Source: Microbacterium allomyrinae (GTDB lineage Bacteria > Actinomycetota > Actinomycetes > Actinomycetales > Microbacteriaceae). From it: a stretch of 64,000 bases of DNA. Both the position numbers and the translations under genes were made by a program. The stretch spans positions 1,116,001-1,180,000 of the forward strand of contig NZ_JAGTTN010000001.1 of the NCBI RefSeq assembly GCF_020682705.1, written 5' to 3'. The notes under the pieces were generated by a model. The model was not told where the DNA came from and did not search any database. It saw only the letters and a list, made by a program, of their open reading frames with translations. How positions within the stretch are numbered: position 1 is the first letter of the stretch; each line of letters opens with the position of its first letter. This document shows positions 26,186 to 34,017 of the stretch, in pieces.

Positions 26186-26197
26186 ACGGAGGGTGTG

Positions 26198-27208
26198 ATG
26201 TCACTCGCACAAGATCCCCGCGTCATGGCCGAGCTCGAGCTCGGCACCCCGCCCGGTCCCGATGGGAAGGTGACCGCGGCACCTCCACCGCGCCGCCGAC
26301 AACGCGGAGGCGGACTCCTGCGAGGCCTGCTCAGCAATGCCAAGGCGACGTCGGGCCTCGTCATCCTCGTCCTCTTCGTGCTGATGGCGGTCTTCGCTCC
26401 GATCCTCGCCCCCGGTGACCCCACGCTCATCCAGGGCATCGGCTCGCAGCCGCCCTCGGCCGACCACTGGCTGGGAACGACCGCCAAGGGACAGGACGTG
26501 CTCGCGCTGAACGTGTGGGGTTCGCGCTCATCTCTGTTCGTCGGCTTCACGGTCGGCATCCTCGCGACGTTCGTCGGGCTCCTCGTCGGCCTCGCATCGG
26601 CGTACCTCGGACGCACCATCGACAACGTGCTCTCGCTCGTCACCAACGTGTTCCTCCTCCTTCCCGGACTGCCGCTGCTGGTGATCCTCGCGGCATTCCT
26701 ACCGCAGGGCCTCGGCACCGTCGTCCTCGTGCTCGTCATCACCGGTTGGGCCGGGGCCGCGCGCGTGCTGCGGTCGCAGGCCATGTCGATCCGTGGCAAG
26801 GACTTCGTCGCCGCCTCGCAGGTCACCGGAGAGGGCGGCTTGCGCATCATGTTCCGCGAGATGCTGCCCAACATGGCGTCGATCGTGATGAGCACCTTCC
26901 TCGCCTGCGTGATCTTCGGCATCGGCGCCCAGGCCGGCCTGGAGTTCCTGGGCCTCGGCGATATCAGCACCGTCAGCTGGGGCACCAACCTGTACTGGGC
27001 CAGCAACGACGGCGCGCTGCTGACCGGAGCCTGGTGGGTGTTCGTCCCTCCGGGCGTGTGCATCGCCCTCGTCGCCTTCGCCCTCGCGCTCGTCAACTAC
27101 GGCGTCGACGAGACGACCAACCCTCGCCTGCGACGCCCGCGCCGTCGCACCACGCCCGACGCGCCCACTCGTGTCGCCGCCCGTACGCGGAAGGAGGCAG
27201 TGCAATGA
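26198..27208 (+). CDS. ABC transporter permease, DppC/OppC type
   Basis: This 336-residue protein has the OppC/DppC arrangement: an N-terminal cytoplasmic tail, one span, the DPTLIQGIGSQPPSADHWLGTTAKGQD segment typical of the family, then five spans with the EAA loop GKDFVAASQVTGEGGLRIMFREMLPN. I chose the ATG at 26198, which has GGAGG five bases upstream, over the GTG three bases before it. The stop codon overlaps the ATG of the next ATPase gene (ATGA), indicating translational coupling. Confidence 0.93.
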   Translation: MSLAQDPRVMAELELGTPPGPDGKVTAAPPPRRRQRGGGLLRGLLSNAKATSGLVILVLFVLMAVFAPILAPGDPTLIQGIGSQPPSADHWLGTTAKGQDVLALNVWGSRSSLFVGFTVGILATFVGLLVGLASAYLGRTIDNVLSLVTNVFLLLPGLPLLVILAAFLPQGLGTVVLVLVITGWAGAARVLRSQAMSIRGKDFVAASQVTGEGGLRIMFREMLPNMASIVMSTFLACVIFGIGAQAGLEFLGLGDISTVSWGTNLYWASNDGALLTGAWWVFVPPGVCIALVAFALALVNYGVDETTNPRLRRPRRRTTPDAPTRVAARTRKEAVQ

Positions 27209-28116
27209 CCGCTGCGCTGCTCGAGATCCAGGACCTCTCCGTCGAGTACGTCACCGAAGCCCGCACCGTGCGCGCCGTCGATCGAGTCTCGTTCTCGATC
27301 GACGAGCGCGAGGTGTTCGGCCTCGCGGGAGAGTCCGGCTGCGGCAAGTCGACCATCGCCAACGCGATCCTGCGCCTGCTCCGAGACCCTGCCATCATCT
27401 CCGGCGGGTCAGTCCGCTTCGCCGGCACCGACGTCCTGGCGCTGAACGCCGAGCAACTCCGCGAGTTCCGCTGGCGCAAGGTGGCCATGGTCTTCCAGAG
27501 CGCCATGAACTCGCTCAACCCTGTGATGACCGTCGGCGACCAGATCATCGACATCTTCACCACTCACGACGGCGTATCGAAGAAGACTGCGCTCGCCCGC
27601 GCAGGTGACCTGCTCGATCTCGTGGGCATCCCGCGAGACCGACTGCGCTCGTACCCGCATCAGCTGTCGGGCGGGATGCGACAGCGTGTCGTCATCGCGA
27701 TGGCGACAGCACTGCGGCCACCGCTGCTCATCATGGATGAGCCCACCACGGCCCTCGACGTCGTGGTCCAGCAGGAGATCATGGCGCAGATCAAAGACCT
27801 GCAGCGTGAGCTCGGATTCGCAATCCTGTTCATCACCCACGACATGTCGCTCATGGTCGAACTCTCCGACCGGATGGCGGTGATGTACGCGGGGCGCTTC
27901 GTCGAGACCGCACGATCCAACGAGATCTTCGACACACCGCAGCACCCTTACACCCGCGCCCTGATGAACGCCTTCCCGCCGATGTCGGGCCCACGCACGC
28001 GACTGCAGGGCCTCGGCGAAGGCGTGAGGTTCCGTGACATTCCCGATCTCGAACCGATCACACCCACGCACTGGGTGGCGCCCAGCGACAACTACTCCCT
28101 GGAGGCCATCTCATGA
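27205..28116 (+). CDS. ABC transporter ATP-binding protein, DppD/OppD type
   Basis: A 303-residue nucleotide-binding subunit with Walker A GESGCGKST, Q-loop FQSAMNSLNP, signature LSGGMRQRVVIAMA, Walker B LLIMDEPTTALD and a switch His in FITHDMS. The C-terminal oligopeptide/dipeptide extension (PYTRALMNAFPPMSGP onward) is present but short, and the Cys cluster common in OppD-type proteins is not visible. It overlaps both neighbouring genes by four bases. Confidence 0.94.
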   Translation: MTAALLEIQDLSVEYVTEARTVRAVDRVSFSIDEREVFGLAGESGCGKSTIANAILRLLRDPAIISGGSVRFAGTDVLALNAEQLREFRWRKVAMVFQSAMNSLNPVMTVGDQIIDIFTTHDGVSKKTALARAGDLLDLVGIPRDRLRSYPHQLSGGMRQRVVIAMATALRPPLLIMDEPTTALDVVVQQEIMAQIKDLQRELGFAILFITHDMSLMVELSDRMAVMYAGRFVETARSNEIFDTPQHPYTRALMNAFPPMSGPRTRLQGLGEGVRFRDIPDLEPITPTHWVAPSDNYSLEAIS

Positions 28117-29147
28117 CCGCACAGCAGACCCCTGTTCTCTCGACCCGCGGACTGGAGAAGACGTTCACGATCGGCGGGGCGTTCTCCCGCAAGCGGGTCC
28201 GGGCGCTCGGCGGCGTCGATCTCGACATCGCCCACGGCGAGGTCGTCGCACTGGTCGGCGAGTCCGGCAGCGGGAAGTCCACTCTCGCCCGCTGCCTCGC
28301 TCGCCTCGAGCAGCCATCGGCGGGCACCTTCCTCTTCGAGGGCGAAGACATCATCGCCACATCGAAGCGACGCGCGACGCGGGAGTACCGCTCGGCGGTG
28401 CAGATGATCTTCCAGGATCCGTTCGGGTCGCTGAATCCAGTTCACCGTATCGGGCATTTCCTCGAGCGCCCACTGCGCATTCACGGTGCCGCGTCCGGCC
28501 GCGCCGAGATGGAGCGCGCGAAGCAGCGGCTGATGGAGAAGGTCGGGCTTCCCGACGAGATGCTGGACCGCTACCCGCACGAACTCTCCGGCGGCCAGCG
28601 GCAGCGCATAGCGATCGCCCGTGCGCTCGCGGTCAACCCGCGGCTGATCCTGGCGGACGAGCCCACGTCCATGCTTGATGTCTCGGTGCGGATCGGGGTA
28701 CTCAACCTGATGCGCACGCTCTGCGAGGAGCAGGGCATCTCGATGCTCTACATCACGCACGACCTCGCCTCTGCGCGCTACCTCGCCGACCGCATCGTCG
28801 TGATGTTCGCCGGCGAGTTCGTCGAGGGCGGCGACGCGATGGAGTTGCTGGCCGACCCGGCGCACCCCTACACCCGACTGCTCATCTCGGCCGTGCCCGA
28901 CCCCAAACGCACCGATCCTTTCGACCCCGTCGAACGTGCGCAACTTCGTCGCGAGGTGCTGCACCCCAGCGGCTGCCCATGGTCGGGCAAGACGACCGAG
29001 CCCTGCTCAGCCGAGAACGCTGTGTTCCACCGGCTGAGCGAGAAGCCCGAGCACTGGGTGCGCTGCGGACTGTACGCACCCCCGTCCGACGCCCCCGGCA
29101 CCGCCTTGGAACTGCCCGACTCCCTCGAAGAAAGCCCTGCCGCATGA
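28113..29147 (+). CDS. ABC transporter ATP-binding protein, DppF/OppF type
   Basis: This 344-residue ATPase has Walker A GESGSGKST, Q-loop FQDPFGSLNPVH, signature [16 protein letters not shown], Walker B ILADEPTSMLD and switch His in YITHDLA. The C-terminal oligopeptide-transporter domain includes HPSGCPWSGKTTEPCS, a reduced form of the Cys-containing motif. It pairs with the ATPase upstream to drive the importer and overlaps both neighbours by four bases (ATGA). Confidence 0.94.
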   Translation: MTAQQTPVLSTRGLEKTFTIGGAFSRKRVRALGGVDLDIAHGEVVALVGESGSGKSTLARCLARLEQPSAGTFLFEGEDIIATSKRRATREYRSAVQMIFQDPFGSLNPVHRIGHFLERPLRIHGAASGRAEMERAKQRLMEKVGLPDEMLDRYPHELSGGQRQRIAIARALAVNPRLILADEPTSMLDVSVRIGVLNLMRTLCEEQGISMLYITHDLASARYLADRIVVMFAGEFVEGGDAMELLADPAHPYTRLLISAVPDPKRTDPFDPVERAQLRREVLHPSGCPWSGKTTEPCSAENAVFHRLSEKPEHWVRCGLYAPPSDAPGTALELPDSLEESPAA

Positions 29148-30640
29148 CCGCGACGTCCACATCCACGATTTTCCCGGCAGAGCTGATCGCGCGCGCCGCC
29201 GTCGATCCGCACCGTCCCGCCTACCACTTCACCGCTCCGGCGGGATGGCTCAACGACCCCAACGGCCTCACCCAGCGCGACGGTGTGTACCACCTCTTCT
29301 ACCAGCTGAACCCATATGCCCCGGTTCACCACCGCATCCACTGGGGCCACGCTGTCAGCACCGATCTCGTGCATTGGCGCGATCTGCCGATCGCGCTGAC
29401 CCCGAGCGACGGGCCCGACGTGGACGGATGCTGGTCCGGCGTCCTCGTGTACGACGGCGACACCCCTACGATCGTCTACTCTGGCCGCCACGGCGACCGA
29501 GAGCTGCCGTGCGTGGCGACCGGCACCCCCGATCTCGTCGAGTGGACGAAGGCTGCCGAAGGTCCGGTGATCGCGGCTCCGCCCACGGGTATCGACGTCA
29601 CCGCATTCCGCGACCACTGCGTGTGGCGCGAGGGCGAGACATGGCGGCAACTGATCGGCTCCGGCATCCGCGGTCAGGGAGGCACGGCGTTCCTGTATGA
29701 GTCTCCCGATCTGCGCGAGTGGACGTACGTCGGGCCGCTGCTGGTCGGCGACAGCACGCTGGGCGATGCGAGCGCCCCAGACTGGACCGGCACCATGTGG
29801 GAGTGCGTGGACCTGTTCCGAATCGGCGAGGAGGACGCCGAGCCCCGCGACATCCTCGTCTTCTCGGCCTGGGACGAGGGTGTCACCCACCACTCGCTCT
29901 ATTGGTCCGGTCATTACGAGGGCGACCGGTTCACGCCTGCCGCCCTGCACCGGCTCGACCTGGGCGGACGTTACTTCTACGCACCGCAGTCGATGCGCGA
30001 CGAGTCGGGCAGGCGCCTCATGTTCGGCTGGCTGCAAGAGGGACGACCGGACAGCGCCGCCGTCGCGGCGGGATGGTCCGGCGTCATGTCGCTGCCGCGC
30101 GTACTGACGCTGGCGGCGGACGGATCCATCCGCCAGGCACCTGCTCCGGAAGTCGACGAGCTGCGCGACGAACAGCTGGCCTCGCTCTCGACGGTGCTGA
30201 GCGCCGAACCGGCGGAGGTCGCCCGCGGGGACGAGCTCGATCTCGAGCTGCGACTGACGATCCCCGACGAGGGCGCCGTCACGATCGCCCTGCGGGCCAC
30301 TGGCGACGACACCGAGCGCACGATCTTGCGACTGCAGCGCCATGGCGACCGCGCCGAGCTGAGTCTTGACCGCACGCGATCGAGCCTGAACCCTGAGGTC
30401 GACGCGAGCCCACGATCGGGCGCGGTGCCCGTGGACGCCGACGGCGGGGTGGACGTGCGGATTCTCGTGGACCATTCGGCCCTCGAGGTGTTTGCCGGCG
30501 GGATCCCGCTGACAGCGCGTGTGTATCCGACTCGCGCGGACGCCCTCGGCATCCGCCTGTCCGGCGACGACGTTGTGGTGCAAGGGCACGTCTGGTCGAT
30601 GCGCACCGTCGCACGTGAGGCGGGGGTGCCAACCGCATGA
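29144..30640 (+). CDS. Cytosolic GH32 beta-fructofuranosidase
   Basis: This 498-residue enzyme has no signal peptide and starts with ATGA overlap to the ATPase gene. It has the classic GH32 motifs: nucleophile Asp38 in GWLNDPNGL, a modified stabiliser motif FRDHCVW, and the acid/base Glu in MWECVDLF, with the C-terminal beta-sandwich including VDHSALEVFAGG. Cytosolic relatives release fructose from sucrose and short fructo-oligosaccharides. Here it should hydrolyse whatever small fructan the linked importer brings in. RDH instead of RDP occurs in some GH32 enzymes and keeps the Asp. Confidence 0.92.
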   Translation: MTATSTSTIFPAELIARAAVDPHRPAYHFTAPAGWLNDPNGLTQRDGVYHLFYQLNPYAPVHHRIHWGHAVSTDLVHWRDLPIALTPSDGPDVDGCWSGVLVYDGDTPTIVYSGRHGDRELPCVATGTPDLVEWTKAAEGPVIAAPPTGIDVTAFRDHCVWREGETWRQLIGSGIRGQGGTAFLYESPDLREWTYVGPLLVGDSTLGDASAPDWTGTMWECVDLFRIGEEDAEPRDILVFSAWDEGVTHHSLYWSGHYEGDRFTPAALHRLDLGGRYFYAPQSMRDESGRRLMFGWLQEGRPDSAAVAAGWSGVMSLPRVLTLAADGSIRQAPAPEVDELRDEQLASLSTVLSAEPAEVARGDELDLELRLTIPDEGAVTIALRATGDDTERTILRLQRHGDRAELSLDRTRSSLNPEVDASPRSGAVPVDADGGVDVRILVDHSALEVFAGGIPLTARVYPTRADALGIRLSGDDVVVQGHVWSMRTVAREAGVPTA

Positions 30641-32112
30641 GCACCGACACGGGGCTGAGCATGCGGCCCGAGTATCACTTCAGCGTGCCCGACAACTGGA
30701 AGAACGACCCCCAGCGACCGATCTTCGTCGACGGCGAGTACCACTACTACTACCTGTACAACGCGGACTACCTCGCCGGGGGCATCGGCACCTCGTGGCG
30801 CCGGGCCACGACCCTCGACCACGTGAGCTTCGTCGATCACGGCGTCGCCATCGAGAAGTTCACCAACGCCAATGGCGACTGCTGGTCGGGATCGCTCGTC
30901 ATCGACGCCGAGAACACGGCCGGGTTCGGCCGAGGAGCGGTCATCGCCCTGGTCACCCAGGCCGCGGTCGACCAGGTGCCCGAGGGACGCCAGGCGCAGT
31001 ACCTCTGGTACTCCACCGACGGTGGCCGTTCCTTCCAGCCCGGCGGGGACGACCCGGTGCTAGCCGATCCGGACATCCCGGACTTCCGCGATCCGAAGGT
31101 GATCTGGGACGGCAGCCGCGAGAGGTGGTTCATGGCCCTCGCCGAGGGCCGTCGGCTCGGCTTCTACGCGTCGCCCGACCTCGCCACCTGGACGCGCGTC
31201 GGCGAGTTCGCCCGTGACGATCTCGGCCTGCTGGAGTGCCCGGACATCTTCGAGATGACCGCCGACGACGGATCCTCACAGTGGGTCCTCGGGGTCAGCG
31301 CCAACGCGAAGCATCGCGGAATGCCGGCAACCTACGCCTACTGGACGGGCGCCTTCGACGGCAGCGGGTTTGTTCCCGATGCGCTCGAACCGCGCTGGCT
31401 CGACTGGGGCTTCGACTTCTACGGCGCCGTCACCTACCCGCACCACGAGACGTCCGGCGAGGAAGACGCATCGCTTCGTCACGCCATCGGCTGGGCGAAC
31501 TTCTGGGACTACCCGCACAACACCCCTACCCTTGTGACCGACCGCTACAACGGCGACGACATGATCGTGCGGGACCTCCGGCTGGTGCGCGAGCGCGACG
31601 GCTATGCCCTCGCCTCCACCCCCACCGCTGCCTTGACGCAGTACACGACGCGCTTGCACCGCCTCGGCGATCTGGAGGTCGATGGTGACCTCGATCTCGA
31701 CATCCACGCGCCCGCGTACGACCTGAGCTGCGAGATCGAGTGGGATGCCGACGCCGACTGCCGCAACAGCGACATCGGCTTCGAAGTGTGCCGCGCCGGC
31801 GGCGGATCCCGCTTCGTCGCAGCCGGGCTGGACATGTCCGGTCCCTGCGCCTACCTCGACCGGACGCTGACGGTCAATCCGACCCGAGGCCGCACGCAGG
31901 CGCCGCTCGACACGTCGGCCGGCCGCGTGGCGATCCGCCTGCTGGTCGATCGGACGAGCGTCGAGCTGTTCGTGGGCAACGGTCGGAGCGCGCAGTCGCA
32001 CCGCGTCTTCCCACTCGCCGGGGATGCCGGCATCCGACTGTTCGCGCGTGGCGCGACCGCGGTCTTCCGCGAGGTGACGATCCGCGAACTCTCCGTACCG
32101 ACCGCTGACTGA
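30637..32112 (+). CDS. Cytosolic GH32 protein of the levan fructotransferase/levanbiose subfamily
   Basis: This 491-residue protein lacks any signal peptide, unlike known levan fructotransferases and levanbiose-releasing enzymes, which are secreted. GH32 residues are Asp24 in NWKNDPQRPIF, Asp152 in FRDPK and Glu200 in LLECPDIFEM. The sequence runs closely parallel to the secreted enzyme at 19698 (STDGGRSF, AYWTGAFDGSGF, STPTAALTQYTTRLHRLGD, VDRTSVELFVGNG) and resembles the Arthrobacter enzyme throughout. An intracellular member, translationally coupled to an importer, suggests it opens an imported difructose anhydride or cleaves levanbiose. It is the last gene of the overlapping operon that starts at 22382. 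Confidence 0.88.
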   Translation: MSTDTGLSMRPEYHFSVPDNWKNDPQRPIFVDGEYHYYYLYNADYLAGGIGTSWRRATTLDHVSFVDHGVAIEKFTNANGDCWSGSLVIDAENTAGFGRGAVIALVTQAAVDQVPEGRQAQYLWYSTDGGRSFQPGGDDPVLADPDIPDFRDPKVIWDGSRERWFMALAEGRRLGFYASPDLATWTRVGEFARDDLGLLECPDIFEMTADDGSSQWVLGVSANAKHRGMPATYAYWTGAFDGSGFVPDALEPRWLDWGFDFYGAVTYPHHETSGEEDASLRHAIGWANFWDYPHNTPTLVTDRYNGDDMIVRDLRLVRERDGYALASTPTAALTQYTTRLHRLGDLEVDGDLDLDIHAPAYDLSCEIEWDADADCRNSDIGFEVCRAGGGSRFVAAGLDMSGPCAYLDRTLTVNPTRGRTQAPLDTSAGRVAIRLLVDRTSVELFVGNGRSAQSHRVFPLAGDAGIRLFARGATAVFREVTIRELSVPTAD

Positions 32113-32140
32113 CTGGCCCTCGCCACCGACCTGATCGTCG

Positions 32141-32191
32141 GGGTCTCCCACGGGCGGCGGTCGGCCGCGTCCGGGCGGCCGTGCGAGACCC
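32141..32191 (+). terminator. Candidate terminator of the importer operon
   Basis: GGGTCTCCCACGG (32141-32153) pairs with CCGTGCGAGACCC (32179-32191) with one mismatch, enclosing a 25-base GC-rich loop that can fold further. It lies 28 bases after the last operon gene. There is no T-tract. Confidence 0.5.
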
Positions 32192-32271
32192 GCTACCAGC
32201 CGCGGGACGCGTGTCCCCCGAATGGCCGACGTGCGCGATCACGAGAGCCGTGTCACTATGGATCTGCAATG

Positions 32272-32283
32272 CAAATCGATTTG
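32272..32283. promoter_or_regulatory. Palindromic operator upstream of levansucrase
   Basis: CAAATCGATTTG is a perfect 12-base palindrome 29 bases before the start codon. Its AATCGATT core resembles the TGAATCG-type LacI sites near the beta-helix genes. The regulator may be the LacI protein encoded at 35694-36746. Confidence 0.5.
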
Positions 32284-32312
32284 TACCCTTTCGCTACAAG
32301 GAGCAGACAGAT

Positions 32313-33920
32313 ATGAGAACTCCCCAGACTCGAGCGAGACGCGCACTCATCGGCGCGGTCAGCGCGGGCGCACTCGTCACCGCGGCGCTAATCGGCCTCC
32401 CTGCCTCGGCAGGTGCGGCGCCGGCGGTCTCGACCGCACTCCCCGACCTGCAGGATGGGCCCGAACCCACCGTGCACACTCAGGAGGCCTTCGCCCCCGA
32501 GGACGACTTCACCGCGAAGTGGACACGCGCCGACGCCCGCCAGCTGAAGCGTCTCTCCGACCCCACGGCAGGCTCGAAGCAGAACTCGATGCCCACGTCG
32601 CTCACGATGCCCGACGTTCCGCAGGACTTCCCGGACATGAGCAACGAGGAGGTCTGGGTCTGGGACTCCTGGCCGCTGACCGATGAGGACGCCAACCAGT
32701 ACAGCGTCAACGGCCAGGAGATCATCTTCTCCCTCGTCGCCGACCGCAACCTCGTCTTCGACGAGCGGCACGTGTTCGCGAAGATCGGCTACTTCTACCG
32801 CCCGGCCGGCATCCCCGCCGACGAGCGTCCGGCGAACGGCGGTTGGACCTACGGCGGCCTCGTCTTCGATGAGGGCGTGACCGGCGAGATCTTCCCCGAC
32901 CAGTCGTACAGCCACCAGACCCAGTGGTCAGGTTCGGCACGCATCTCGAAGGGGGGCGAGATCAAGCTGTTCTTCACGGACGTCGCGTTCTATCGCAACG
33001 AGGACGGCAGCAACCGCAAGCCCTACGACCCGCGCATCGCGCTCAGCGTGGGCAAGGTGCACGCGAACAAGAACGGCGTCCGCTTCACCGGCTTCGACAA
33101 GGTGACCGACCTCCTCCAGGCCGACGGCACCTACTACCAGACCGGCGCCCAGAACGAGTTCTTCAACTTCCGCGACCCGTTCACCTTCGAGGACCCGGCG
33201 CACCCGGGTGAGACCTACATGGTCTTCGAGGGCAACTCGGCCATGCCGCGCGAGTCGGCGACGTGCGACGCCGAGGACCTCGGCTACAACGAGGGCGACC
33301 CGTTCGCAGAGACGGTCGAGCAGGTCAACGCCTCCGGCGCCACGTACCAGATCGGCAATGTCGGCCTCGCGAGGGCGACCAACAAGGCGCTCACGAAGTG
33401 GGAGTTCCTGCCCCCGATCCTCTCGGCGAACTGCGTCACCGACCAGACCGAGCGTCCGCAGATCTACCAGAAGGACGGGAAGTACTACCTCTTCACCATC
33501 AGCCACCGCGGCACGTTCGCGTCGGGAATCGATGGGCCCGAGGGCGTGTACGGCTTCGTGGGCGACGGCATTCGCAGCGATTACCAGCCGATGAACTCCG
33601 GCTCGGGCCTCGCGCTCGGCAACCCGACGAACCTCAACTTCGCCGGTGGCCAGCCGTTCGCTCCGGACTACAACCAGCCGATCGGGCACTTCCAGGCGTA
33701 CTCGCACTACGTCATGCCGGGCGGCCTCGTGCAGTCGTTCATCGACACCGTCGGCACCGAGGGCGACTTCCGCCGCGGCGGCACGCTCGCGCCGACCGTG
33801 AAGATCGACATCGACGGCGCCTCGTCTGCGGTGGACTACGCCTACGGCGACGGCGGGCTCGGCGGCTACGCCGACATCCCGGCGAACATCGACGTGAACA
33901 GCGGCGGAAAGATCAAGTAG
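32313..33920 (+). CDS. Secreted GH68 levansucrase
   Basis: This 535-residue secreted enzyme makes beta-2,6-fructan (levan) from sucrose and releases glucose. The frame is open upstream, but the ATG at 32313 follows AAGGAG (32298-32303) and starts a signal peptide ending near GAAPA. The GH68 triad is visible: nucleophile Asp118 in VWVWDSWPL, stabiliser Asp288 in FNFRDPF and acid/base Glu380 in DQTERPQIY, with QWSGSAR at 204-210. An inulosucrase-type product cannot be excluded. A palindromic operator and its own spacer suggest a separate promoter from the importer operon, and a strong terminator follows. Confidence 0.95.
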   Translation: MRTPQTRARRALIGAVSAGALVTAALIGLPASAGAAPAVSTALPDLQDGPEPTVHTQEAFAPEDDFTAKWTRADARQLKRLSDPTAGSKQNSMPTSLTMPDVPQDFPDMSNEEVWVWDSWPLTDEDANQYSVNGQEIIFSLVADRNLVFDERHVFAKIGYFYRPAGIPADERPANGGWTYGGLVFDEGVTGEIFPDQSYSHQTQWSGSARISKGGEIKLFFTDVAFYRNEDGSNRKPYDPRIALSVGKVHANKNGVRFTGFDKVTDLLQADGTYYQTGAQNEFFNFRDPFTFEDPAHPGETYMVFEGNSAMPRESATCDAEDLGYNEGDPFAETVEQVNASGATYQIGNVGLARATNKALTKWEFLPPILSANCVTDQTERPQIYQKDGKYYLFTISHRGTFASGIDGPEGVYGFVGDGIRSDYQPMNSGSGLALGNPTNLNFAGGQPFAPDYNQPIGHFQAYSHYVMPGGLVQSFIDTVGTEGDFRRGGTLAPTVKIDIDGASSAVDYAYGDGGLGGYADIPANIDVNSGGKIK

Positions 33921-33926
33921 TCCGTT

Positions 33927-33965
33927 CGCCGTGCGCCAGGCTGCTCGCCCGCCTGGCGCACGGCG
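33927..33965 (+). terminator. Terminator after levansucrase gene
   Basis: A perfect 15-bp stem (33927-33941 with 33951-33965) and nine-base loop start six bases after the levansucrase stop. The tail is not T-rich, as is common in high-GC actinobacteria. Confidence 0.7.
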
Positions 33966-34017
33966 ATCCTCGCGCGACCACCCGCATCCGTTCCCGCATC
34001 CGATCCCGAAGGATGAC

